Source: Heracleum sosnowskyi
Taxonomy: Eukaryota; Streptophyta; Magnoliopsida; Apiales; Apiaceae
Direction of reading: 5' to 3'
DNA length: 64,000 nucleotides
NCBI GenBank assembly: GCA_030848705.1
Contig: CM061243.1
Coordinates: 1,212,001 to 1,276,000, forward strand
Under the pieces are notes generated by a model that worked only from the letters and a program-made list of their open reading frames with translations, ran no database searches and had not been told where the DNA came from. This document shows positions 23,701-35,800 of the stretch, one piece after another. Made by a program: the position numbers and the translations under genes. Position 1 is the stretch's first letter. Every line of letters begins with the position of its first letter.

Positions 23701-25100
23701 CGAAATAGGTGTACAAAGTAAAGTTACATGCTGATGGTTCTTTGGAACGGTGCAAAGCACGCTTAGTAGCAAAGGGTTATAATCAACGATATGGTATTGA
23801 CTACGAGGAGACATTCTCTCCTATTATTAAAATGAGTTCTCTCAGATGTCTCATTGCACTAGCTGCTAGCAGAAACTGGCCTTTGTACCAGCTTGACGTA
23901 AATAACGCCTTTTTACATGGCACACTTGTGGAGGAAGTGTATATGCAGGTCCCTGAAGGTATGCGTAATCCATTTAATAAGGTTTGTCGATTAATCAAAT
24001 CCATATATGGCTTAAAGCAATCCTCTCGTGAATGGTTTGCCAAGTTGTTGTCCGAACTCACAGTTTTAGGTTATACTCAATCAAAAAATGATTACAGTTT
24101 ATTCCTAAAGAAACAAGATACATCTCTTACTATCGTTGCTGTATACGTCGATGATATCATAGTAACTGGGAATCTTGCTTCCGAGATTCAGTCACTCAAA
24201 TCTCATTTGAATACTGTGTTTGGTATTAAAGATTTGGGTACTTTGCATTAATTTTTGGGAATTGAAGTCGGGTACGATCCAGATGGTATTATCCTTAGCC
24301 AACGAAAATTTGCTAAGGACCTTCTTACTACATCAGGCATAGATCTCTCAAAACCAGCTTCCACACCTCTTCATATCAGGTCGAGTAATCTTACTGGCGA
24401 GTTATTACCAAATGCAGATATTTACCATTAGTTAGTTGGCAAGCTCAATTATTTGACAAACACTCGACCTGATTTGTCATTTGCTGTACAATCTTTAAGT
24501 CAGTTTCTTCAACATCCCCGAACAAGTTATTTTGAAGCTTTGTCTCATACACTCCGTTATGTCCATCATACTTCAGCTCAGGGTATTTTAGGTATTTTAC
24601 TTAAAGCTACGGATTCTTTAACTATGCAAGCGTTTTCAGATTCTGACTGGGGTACTTGCCCAGACACTAGACGCTCAATCACAGGTTATTTGCTGCTACT
24701 TGGACAGTCTCCTGTGTCTTGGCGTTCTAAGAAACAAAGCACGATTTCTCGTTCTTCCTCAGAAGCCGAATATAGAGCCATGGCTTCTGCGGCTTCTGAA
24801 GTCACTTGGCTTGTTCGTTTACTAGAAGAAATGGGAGTCATAAACCTCAAACCAGTCACATTGCATTGCGATAATCAGTCTGCATTATACATAGCCAAAA
24901 ATCCTGTTTTTCATGATCGTACAAAACACATTGAAATTGATTGCCATTTTACAAGAGACAAAGTCATGGAAGGATTGTTACAACTTTTTTATCTTCCAAC
25001 TAAACATCAACTTGCTGATATTCTTACCAAAGTCATACCATCTACACAGTTCTTGGAATTATTGTCCAAGTTGGGAATGTCTTCACCTTCCAACTTGAGG
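20708..25100 (+). pseudogene. gag-pol of the Copia element, many stops and a frameshift
   Basis: Gag starts at 20708 with the Copia gag signature (VSVKFNGNGYNNWKRSMM). A CCHC-like knuckle (CTHCKIAGHSLERCFRIHG) is near 21575, protease LLDSGATDHIC near 21890, integrase HHCC (LWHLRLGHL ... CQICPKAK) near 22300-22420 with catalytic stretches DLWGPY and RSDNALEF, RT YVDDIIVTG near 24145 and RNase H SRSSSEAEYRAMASAASEV near 24750. In-frame stops occur near 21029, 21160, 22157, 22601, 23706, 24249 and 24430, and the frame shifts near 23490. Seven stops with only ~2% LTR divergence suggests the copy was already defective, or mobilised in trans, when it inserted. Confidence 0.92.
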
Positions 25101-25108
25101 GAGGGTAT

Positions 25109-25394
25109 TGAGATACCTGATCTTCCCGGTAAATTACAACTTGAATCATATGCCAGCTCAGCTACTTGGACAGCCTGGCGTGTAACAAACTTTCATCTAC
25201 TTGTAACTAACTTTCATTTTCTTGTGTATATAAGCAATGTAACAGATTGATAGTAAGTGAGGAGATATAAACTGATAGATAGAGATACAATAGAGATATA
25301 GAGTTTTAGGTATCTTCATCAATGGAGATGTTTAAGTTCATCTTGTTCATTACTTAGTTTATAGTATTCTGTCATCAAGATATACAAAGTAACA
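25109..25394 (+). repeat. 3' LTR of the Copia element at 20-25 kb
   Basis: 286 bp, same termini as the 5' LTR; preceded by a polypurine stretch (GAGGGAGGGTAT). Confidence 0.93.
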
Positions 25395-25760
25395 GTACTT
25401 AAAGGTTTTTTTATAACCCTAGATGAGATGAAAGTAGAGGAAATAAATGAGCCTGACATGTAGTGGTATTACCCAACATGTTATGGTAGGCCTGGTGTTA
25501 TTAATTGGTATCGTGGACAGCAGGCCCTATTGACCCATGCTAAAACTAAAAGCAAAAGAAGGGCAACGACCCACAGGGTACTTGCTCAACTGTTGGGTTT
25601 AGAGCTGCGTTAGAAGGGAACTTCTCTAGTCCCTGCTGGTGAAGCCTTCGGCAAGTGGAAAGGATTAAGCGAAAATGCTGAAAGATAAGGCAATAGTGTG
25701 GCCATATCACTGCTTCAAGTTAATTTCTGAACTGTCATTGTAATTGCATTTCAGAAATCG

Positions 25761-26888
25761 AGTCATTGCAAATTAATTTTTTTCCTATAATACTTTTGAG
25801 GTATTTATTAGTATTAAATTAATTTTATATTTTTAATTATTAAAAATCGAAAAAAATCGAAATCGACGAACGGTTAACCGAACCGAAAAAACCGTTCCAA
25901 ATGGTTCGGTTACGGTTATTATATAAAAACCGAACCGAACCGAGGTGCATGGTTTGGTAACGGTTTTAGTTAGAAACCGAATCGAACCGAGGTGCATGAT
26001 TTGGTAACGATTTTAGTTAGAAACCGAATCGAACCGTGCACACCCCTAGTGACCATCATTAATTACATTGTAGCCTAGGTGGTGCACACTGTAGCCACAG
26101 TGTATGGCTTTACCTTGTACAGTGATAATATGTCCATACTTTATGTCATGGTGTGATGCTGACGGCCTTTGATTCATTGAGACTTGTGTTTTGCTTGTAA
26201 TTTGCTTTTCATGGTATCTCAAATAAATGACGACATGTTGTGATTTTTGAGATAGAAGTACCTTGAGAAGATGACGACGTTTTGGTGGCTGAAAAGATTG
26301 GTACATATCAATAATGAACACACAACTTGACAGGGATGACAACGGAAAGGTAAATGTTCATTTGATATGCTATTAGATGATGCACCCTTAATTTTTTGAG
26401 TGACAAATCTAACTTCCACTAAGCCAAGGTATGAGTGTACTCATCTTTGAGGCCTCAACTGTTTGTTTTTTGAGGCTGATCGATTAGGCAAACGTTTCAA
26501 GGACGTAGGAACAATAAACATGTACGCAAGATTAAATCTCATGTAGAATCTCATTTATCGTTGAATATTTACAAAAATCACAAAAAATTGAAAGCAACGT
26601 AGAATCTTACTATTCAATATATTTTCTATCTTTTGACAACATTTGTTTATATCCAAAAAGCCTTAAAATTTGATGTATTTAATTACAGTTAAGCCATTAT
26701 TGTATCTTTTAACCTTTACCGTCTATATTTTAATTACAAAAAATAAAATACAATAATGAATGTTTTTAGTAATTTTTTATACGTGTTCTTTCTAAAATAC
26801 TTCTTCCCAAAATACTACGGTATATATAAAAAGGAGAGCAAAATTATATAAACAAATGAAAGGATTTCCTCATCAAGCAAATTTTAGC
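25761..26888. other. Intergenic region and 3' flank of the acetyltransferase gene
   Basis: Apart from the CCGAACCG repeat at 25850-26048 no gene or element is recognised. The part next to 26889 should be the 3' UTR of the minus-strand gene. Confidence 0.4.
25850..26048. repeat. CCGAA(C)CG-rich repeat with GCACACCCCTA end
   Basis: The stretch carries many ACCGAACCG words and two direct copies of a ~57 bp unit (GAGGTGCATGGTTTGGTAAC / GAGGTGCATGATTTGGTAAC). It ends CCGTGCACACCCCTAG. This style of end is common in dispersed plant repeats, often hAT-derived. No matching left terminus is seen, so it looks truncated. Confidence 0.5.
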
Positions 26889-29800
26889 TTAATGAAAGGA
26901 TTTCCTCTTTTTGTTCGACCTTGAACCATGCTTGTCCTTATTTTGGCTTTCGCTCCGTTTTCGATTCTTCTCAACTACAGTTCTAGTGGATTCCACACTG
27001 ACAAGACCACTGGAAGGTATCTTCCCGCTACATTTTTTCAGCACGCTACCAAAATCACTTTCCCTACCTGCAATGGCATACTTTTGGAGCAACTCTGGAC
27101 TCAATGGGACATCCATCTTGGCTCTCATTTCATTCTACAAAGATTGAACATGTGGTTGGCACACTAATTCAAGAACAGAACAGAACATAAGAAATCTGTT
27201 AGCCAAGTGAGCATACCATGACTTGCTTGGCACCATCATTTAGATCTTCATCCAAGGATTTTGCATGAGGTTTAAAAGTAATCTGACAACAAAACGAAAC
27301 AATGACTACGAAGCATAGTCGTAATAACATTACCACCGAAGGGCAACCAGATCTACTACATACTAAGATTACCCTAGCTCCATAGACACATAAACCATGA
27401 CTTCGGATGCACCATATCAGCCTTTAAATTGACAAAATTTAATGAACAATGTCCCAGGTATCAGTGGGGCATAAACACCGTCTACCTTACGTGTCTCGTT
27501 ATTGATTCCCTAATTATAAAAGAGTAATTTTTTTTTCAAGCAAGTAAGATCAACAGACAACATAATTGAAGGTGACTTCAAAAGGAAATAGGATCTGTAG
27601 TCCATGCTTCTACACAATATTCCAACTATATACTTACTCCTCTGGCTCGAGGCAGAAATGAGTCCATCTCCTTGGTGGCAATACCACTTAGGTACTTGTA
27701 AAACATTTTCATAGTTTTGAAGTACAGTGACAATATTTGATGCCTTTCCAAATTCATTGCTCCCTGTTAAACAAAGACAAGCAGCAGCACGAGGTATATC
27801 AATGCTGATAAGTACCAATATAGTATGACAGAACTACCAAAAGGATGGAGCCTTCCCATTACAGCATGATAAAACATCCAAAAGGACACAAACAATATAA
27901 TAAGATCATAGAAGGGTCCATCCTCAAACACTGATGTCAAGAATTGAAGTATAATTGACAGTAAATTGTACAATCTTGTTTATGCGGTTACAGAAATGAC
28001 TCAATGATTAAGCACAGAAAGAAAAGAGGGAAGAACAGAACTAACGAATTACAATTCCAAAGCTGAAACCCCCAAACTAACTCCCAAACCGTATTTAAGC
28101 TAATGTTCTCCCGCCATTTCTAACTAACTACAATTTATTAGCCGGGTCGGGTCATGACAACTGACCAGTGCCCAGACCAGATTCAGCCATAGAAGTATAG
28201 AACCTGGGCCTGACCACCTTATAAGGCGGTATAAGTTACAACGTAGTAACGAATTACAGAACAAATATACAAATTTAGCAATCCAAGCTCAAGTGCTCCC
28301 AGCAAAATTAAATTTACCAAATTATAAGTATTATAAACAAATAAATACGATAAAATAGAATTGGTTCAAGTAATTTTTGTTAATCCACATTGGTCTCGCA
28401 TTTAAACATAATCACTACAACCATCTTATAATATGTAAAGGTAATTTCAACATAGCACGGCTCATTAAAAAAACAAAATAAGATTTGACCAGCAAAGTAA
28501 AAATGCAAACCTCAACATAAGAGAGTTCTTGTCTCTGTAATCCCATACATAACAGTACAGAAGCCTGCGTATATGACAAAGTAACTGGAAGTTTTTCCTC
28601 GAAGTACAAAATTGCAAGGATGGGTTCAAGATATGAGATCTGCAAAACAATTAGTTCACGTTACTGTCAAACAAGGAAAAATGAAAGGGTCCATTAAATT
28701 ATGCTTCTAGCTGCCTATTTTATTTCTAGATATAAAATTATTGTTAAATAATTTTATTAATAATCGAGGTAAAAATTACATTGTAAACAATGTATACTTA
28801 CCTAGATTAAATAAATAACCTCCTATTAATAAAATAATCCCTAGGCAATTAAGTAATTATGTTTACTTTGTGACAACTACATTATGTAATTTTAAAACAC
28901 AAGCAAACAACTGCATGCAGTCTCCAGAACAATGTAGTGCATAATAATACATGTGCAAACGATCAACCCACAAGTGAGTGGTAACCCTTCCGACCAATCC
29001 TTAACAAATAAAGCGAAAATGTTTCAAGACGTAAGCCAAACCCACCTTCCACCAAAAATTAACAGTATGTAAAGGAAGAAACAGGAAAAAAGATTTATTG
29101 GAATATTTAAGAAGCCAGATGAACATAGTGAGACAGAAGAAAACATTGGGCTATGGAACAGAACGTGAGCTATCGAGTAAAATATATGGGTGTAAAGACA
29201 GGGGTGAATTAAAATCACATGTGTATCTAGAAAGGAGCTTAGGTGAGCACAAACCACCCAAAAAGAAATGTATATAAGCAGTTAAGAGTAGTGTTTTAAA
29301 ATAGATAATGTCTTCCCGCAGAAAAATTTGAATTTTAGGGATTGTATGCAATTTTAAAAAATTATTTAACAATTTTCTTCATTAACTTTCAAACCTCGAC
29401 CAGAATCTTCTAAACATGCTGTTTTCTTTACTCGAGGATATTAACTTATTAAGTGACTATTGAACAAAACATAAAATATGGTTTCCTTCCCCCAAAGGAA
29501 ATGTAGTTCTAAACGGTACTAACTTATTAAGTGACTATTGCCCCCACTAGGTCTTGCAATGTGTATTAAACTATGAAACACAGACACGTCAAAAAGGGTG
29601 CCGTATGCTTGTCGGACATTTCAATGAAAATGAATTTTCACTAAAACGACAGATCACACGAATCAGTAACAGTAAAAATAATACCATGAAAAAACTAAGT
29701 AAAAGAGATTAAGTTTGGGATTGGATTATAATCCTTTAAAAAAATTAATCTCATGTTTATTTTGTAAAATTAAAAATTAAAGGTTTATAGTCCAATCCCA

Positions 29801-32800
29801 AATTTTATCTATAAACACTTACTCCAAAATTATTAGGATTTAATTCCCCTCCCAAATGTAATCCCTCAAAACAAACATTAGTCTGGAAGAATTATAATAC
29901 AATAATAAATAGTGATGCGGTTATAATATTTGGATAATAATTCTTCCAAACATAGATAGAAAGGATTTGGCATAGCATTCATAAGATGATCTTACCGAAA
30001 GAAAATCAATACGGTTGTTCACATAGTCATCAAGCCGAGCCATACTGTACTCTGACAACAAATGACTAAACAGATACGATGATACCCTTGTAGCTGCTGA
30101 AGTTGATTTCGTATCTGTCAAGTTGATCTTTGGATCCAGTACACTGCGAACAGAGTAAAATTAGCATACTCAAGAACAGGGGCGTAGCCAATGTATTGGT
30201 AGCGGGGGCAATTGACCCCACTAAAATTATAAATTTTTTATAATTTATATGTAAAAATTTTCTTAATCTTCTTGTTTTAGTATTAAATTTTATTTTTGAC
30301 CCCACTAAAAAAATATTTTTCTAGTACTATATTTCAATTTTGACCCCACTAATTTTATTGTGCAATCAAGACTATGAAGGTATTTAAAATTTCTTGATTA
30401 TTTTGTATGTTGAATTTTTTTTTGACCCCGCTAACTTATATTCCTGGCTATGCCCCTGCTCAAGAATGAAAAACACTGTATAAAGACGCGGGAAACTAGA
30501 TACCTCATTGCAAGCTTGTACTCCATTGTACGAAAGCTAGTAGAACCCAGTAGCAATATAAACTTTCGCCTGAAATCTGATAGCATATAGAGGAACAATC
30601 TTGATGAAGAATTTCAGGATTTAAAATTAACAATGGGTCTTACTAAGAGAATATGCACACCTTGATAGAACGGAGCGAAGAAACCCCATTCATCGGTTCC
30701 ACTATCGATTAAATCATTGTCTAGTGGCTTCAGAACCATACAAGTGTGCTCACCAGTAACAGAATTCTGATAACAAAGAAATACCATCACGCTATTACTT
30801 ATCTGATGATAATCTAAGAAACCACCGGAAAGACAAAAGTACCAACAAAGATCTTAACTGGATTGTGACCAACATAAAATGGCACAAATTTTTGCTTCTT
30901 CCAAAAGCGAAGTAAATCAAGGGTACGCCCAAATGAGACACTAATGTAATGGAGCTTTTTAGGTCTTCGCTCACGAAGATGCATAAGCAGAGGAGGAAGG
31001 TTGGTCCGAGGTTTAATATTTTCTGCTCGTAATGAAACCTGCAAAAACATAAAACAAAATTTGTACACAAATTAAACAATCCATATAGAACAAATCAATA
31101 AAGGCATTCAGAACCTCCTACACAAAAACCAAATGCCTGCACACAAATCTAACCTCCAAAGAGCTACAGAAAAATAAGGACACTGTCTCTTTTAATAAGG
31201 TGAGTGGAGTGGATACAGGCACAAGGCACAACCCCAAGGATAACACAAGGATTTGATATATCTATATTAAATAAATAGGTTACTAAGAATATTCTACATA
31301 ATAGTAGTAGAATAATAAAAGGATTTGTTTCTTTTATTAAAAGATTTTTATATAGTGGCAAAGTTTAGGGATTCAATTTTTTATAAGATGTAATCCTTTA
31401 TTATTAAGAAAACTTGGATTATTATTAAACTGAGATTGTTCTCTCTCTCGTTATGGGTTGCGATCCTAACTTCTCTTCTGCAATTGAGATTATTCATCTC
31501 TTCATAACCACTATTTCTCTTCACCAAAACATTAACTCCATTTCCGCAAACCATCAGTTTTCTTGTAACGGAAGCACAAATCGCTACTTTTTAGTAATTT
31601 TCGCAAGACAAAGTAGTGATTTCTTTAATACAAAATAGTGAATTACGTAATATGAAATAGTGATTTTAGCTATACAAAATAGTGCTTACGTTTTACAAAT
31701 AGGTAACATTTAGAACATTTAGATATGTGTATCTTATGTACAACATGATGATGGTGATGGGCTAAGTGTAAAAGGCAGTGGTGGAGGAGATGGCATATAA
31801 TTCAATTATTCTTATGTTGTTTCCTCTCTTTTTTTAATTAAAAGTGAGGGTGGAGTTGCTTGTAATCAGAGGTGTTAACGCCAACAATCAAATGTAATGG
31901 AGGCAACGGTATATGGTGTGTGTACATGTATTGTCGTGTGTATGTAGAGAAAGAAACAAATTAAAATATATTTGAATTTATTTTGAATGAAATTTACAAT
32001 AATACCACTAGTTTTTAGGCTAATCTTGGTTTCTAGCAAGTAAAACTCAATATATTCTATGGAAAATACTTGGGGTACCTAATTGTATCTCAAATTGATT
32101 CCCAAATCCTAGGTGTCACAATTTAATTGGTGCTTGGAAAATATTAAATGAGATGGACTCCCTGTACATTCATATAAGTCAAACAAATTAAAAAATTTCA
32201 AACTGGCACGTCAACTATGCCACATTATTCGTTACCCATAGCACTGATCATATTCTATATATATAGAACCCCCTCCAACTCGACTCAGACTTACCGACAT
32301 AACATTCAGACTTACTGACGTAACATTCCGGTCGACAAGTTGAAAGTCAAAACATACTATATAAAAAGTTCTCAAAGAGGCGCTAGTCTACAAATATGTA
32401 TACATAGACTAAAAACACCCACAAGAAAACTTAGGTAATGGAGTGCACCTTCTCTGCAGTATCAATAACTCCCATGTGTAAAGGTGCGGAAGCAATTTCA
32501 TCATTAACTTCAGATATAGTAGTGAATTGTCCCTCAAAGTACCTACAAACAGGAAACTTGTAATTGTTATAGTTATACACAACATGCATATATGTATCTG
32601 ATCGATAGGCCAGCACTTAAAAGTCGTGTCAAAGGATTTAGACTGTAGAATTTTATGAACATTTTTTTTGGCAATACTAGAAATGAGTTCGTGGTTGAAA
32701 AACATCAAAAGGTTTTGCACTGCATTTGTGCCACTTTTGCGGATCTGCATTTCCAATATCTACTTTTGCGGATCTTTATTCCAATATCTATTCCCACCAA

Positions 32801-35800
32801 AATAACATAATAAGAATAAAATAACCAAGACAACATGTAAAATGGAAACAGATGTAAACTAAAAGAACAGCATATCCCAGCAGCTTATGTCATTTGTAAG
32901 TGGTAATGACACAACATTCACAACAGCCTATCCCAGACTCTCCCTGTACTTGAATATGGTCAACTCAGCAAGAGAGTATAGAAATAACAGTTATTTGTGA
33001 AGGACTCATTCTATAGTTGCGAAGGCGTGGGGAGATTAAGCAAATTAGCTGGAATATAACACAACATAATGCAAATAATGTTTCCGAGTTGCTTTCAATC
33101 TTAAATTGAAGCTTAAAATAAGTATCTAAACCAGTAAATAGAAATTAATCTAAAATATTATTTCACCTATAAAAACATTGATCAAAGATTTTAAAAGGAG
33201 AATAAGTACATGTGCCTCGATACAGAGACAGAACATATAAAAAACTTCCTGCCACAAATAGAATTTGTCAGAAACTGTTAACTGCTGCAGAGTTGATGCA
33301 GAGCACGGAATCAGGGAATTGATCATTAATTATTTAATAATAATTCATAGAGATAATTAATTCTATTACAGTTATTTTAATCTTCATTAAATATAGAAGT
33401 AGATAATTATTAGGTACTAGCTATCAATTAGGATTATTTATTTTTCTCTACTATTTTTCATGTTCTCGACTTGGCTTCCATAAGAGCATGGCCAAGAGAC
33501 TCTTAGTTCACTCCCTAAATACAATATAAAAACTTGGCTCTTATTAATTTAGTACATAGATATGCTAGGCAATCTCCAACAACAATCCTTATTAATTTGG
33601 TATGGAAGTAGCATTAGTTAAGAGTTGAATTATTGGATTTTGAGATATGTGTTGTGATCCATAAGTTTTTCTCACTTCCTCAGTTGGAAAATCATAGGGG
33701 TAATGATTCTTTTGCAGCCAAATCACCTTGGTCTAGTAGATTTTCGGTGAATTCAAAAAACTTATAACTCATGTCCTATTTTGGTTCCATCTGGCCATTC
33801 TTCCTTCCCTTCTTGTTAGCCGACGGCCAAGAGAATATTTAAAACCTAAACTAGTCAGCCACCAACAACCTCTGCATAGAAGATACATCTTCAAGGAACC
33901 CTAATCTCAGTTCCATATTAGATCTAATTTTTGGTATACTACGTTCAGTTACCTCAACGTGCTAATTTATTTCTTCTAAAATAGTCCCTTGTCTTGTCAG
34001 AATTTATTAACAGTTCACAGCCCCTCAACCCTCTGAAAACTATTGTTAACCCCCAAAGTTGTCACAATTACAAAATAGTACCTGCAGTTTTAAAAATTGC
34101 TAAACACCCCTTTAAATTTCAAAGACAATTACAACTTTGCTTCCCATTTACACAAACAGCTCTTGCACTTACTGATTTTGTTAAGGAAAAATAACGTCAT
34201 CTCAGAGAACCCATGTTGTAACCGAAATTGAGTTATCATGTGCTAGAAAACTTCAAGAAATAGTGAATTTACTTTCATTGTTTCATCCAATCTAGTTATT
34301 AGTATAGGATATTATACAAGAAATTATAATGGTGATGATTCAACTGGACAAATGGAGTGTGAGCACACAAAATTATTTTAGAAGATTGGCCAGTATGCAA
34401 GGCCATTAGTGCTAAACTGGAAAAACCACAACATGTAAATCTATTAATTCAAGGGACATAACATTGCCCACAAACACAACATTGGAGTTAAATTCAAAGA
34501 ATATAAGGATGCTGAAAATAAGCATATTCATATAACGGAGGAATGTGTAGTGAAAACTGAGCCACGAATGGAGCATGATGACCTTGTTCATAGAAAAGAA
34601 ATTAAAATTGAAGGTGGTAGATCATATCGTTTTTTCCTTCTTGATGAAATTTTGAGTCCTCAAATACTCAAAGTTCTTCATTGCAGCACTGCTTTTTCCA
34701 AAAATAATTCTTACTTACTCTATGCATAGAGTATACAATTGTAGTAGGCTATCAATTATCATTATATCCTTTTCTCTAGGATTTTACTAGTTCTCCAATT
34801 TTATTTCACTTCCAACCTATTAGGATATTTATGTAAGTCCTTGTGATACTCATTATTAGATCGAGATGAATTATTAAAACTGAGAGCTATTGTATGGGAT
34901 ATGATCCATAAGATTTTCTATATTCCACGGCTGGGAAACCTAAGGTATTATAAGGCTAGTGAACTTTCTGCGGTAAATTCACTAGACTTATATTTTTTTA
35001 AATGTTTCTTTCTTTATTAACTCTTGTCCTACATATGATGAAAACAATGTATTCCCCTTCTGTTAACCTAATCCATATAAGCCAATGTGACTACCAATCA
35101 GTAGGACTACAAGTACGTAGATCTAGCAATAACTCAAATCCATACAAGCCGTATGGGATTTTATTTATTTTTACTTGTGCTAATTAAAATATTAACCAAG
35201 TAATATGCCTAAATTATATTAAAATACAACTTACTGATGCATATACATTAGTGTCTGTGTGTGTACATATACGCACATTGCCAAAAGAACTTGCAACAAA
35301 TTTCTTAGAATTTCTTTTACAACAATGCAAATACAATCCCCTACTATTTTTACCCCATGACAAAGATCAAGTAAAATTAAAAAACAGTGCACCTGATCAG
35401 AAGTTCCACAGCTGTTGAACCATATCCAAGCTGTACAATAAATTGTTAACAGGAGAATGAAACAAAGAGTTTTGAAGGGTTCAATAAAATAGTTAATTTG
35501 TGTTTTTTGGTTTAGAATTAATGTAAACTGCAGAAAAGGGGCATCACCTTCATTGCACCTGGATGCGTGGCTATGCGTACAATACGAGCACCTGAAAGAG
35601 TTGGAAATGCGGTGTCCGGAAACTGCTCTGCAAATTTCCAAGGAATTTGGTCTCCATAGGGCTGACGACCCTCAGATAAATTTTTTTGCTCAAGACAAAC
35701 CTGCATATCATCCATAAAAAAGCTGTAAATGTTTTAATCATCCTCGTGCTTACTTTTTAAGGAGAGAGGGGACATTTGGACATTCATAATATGCAAAGAT

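Larger units (their letters stand above)
20121..25394 (+). mobile_element. Copia LTR retrotransposon, decayed
   Basis: 5' LTR 20121-20403, primer-binding site TGGTATCAGAGC immediately after (initiator-Met tRNA type), gag-pol region 20708-25100, polypurine GAGGGAGGGTA, 3' LTR 25109-25394. The LTRs differ by about six substitutions and one 3 bp indel (~2%). Coding order gag, protease, integrase, RT, RNase H is that of Copia. The insertion sits inside the SGS3 pseudogene. The flanks show no perfect 5 bp duplication at the TG...CA boundaries; GTTCT/GTACT with the LTR starting two bases earlier is the closest. Confidence 0.95.
19485..25760 (+). pseudogene. SGS3: SGS3-like pseudogene, split by a Copia retrotransposon
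   Basis: SGS3 is a cytoplasmic dsRNA-binding partner of RDR6 in trans-acting siRNA production and antiviral silencing. Left part 19485-20120: SEQNGGWEEVGRNPTNRS, NPWTG and YADDEYDLDESQMSHET match the N-terminal half. Right part 25395-25760: DEMKVEEINEPD, then the XS zinc-finger region (INWYRGQQALLTHAKTKSKR) and VPAGEAFGKWKGL. The two halves become contiguous once the element at 20121-25394 is removed. The locus is dead independently of the insertion: a frame change near 19800-19850, stops in the right half (TAG after NEPD, TAG before KGTSLVP, TAA after NAER), and loss of the first zinc-finger cysteine. Sequence after ~25760 no longer aligns, so the XS and coiled-coil domains are missing. No introns are evident, but I cannot say whether it is a retrocopy. 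Confidence 0.82.

Noticed and set aside
27510..27973. Minus-strand open frames of 102 and 68 codons beside acetyltransferase exon 24
   Set aside because: They are out-of-phase readings; the correct phase gives the conserved exon 27638-27763.
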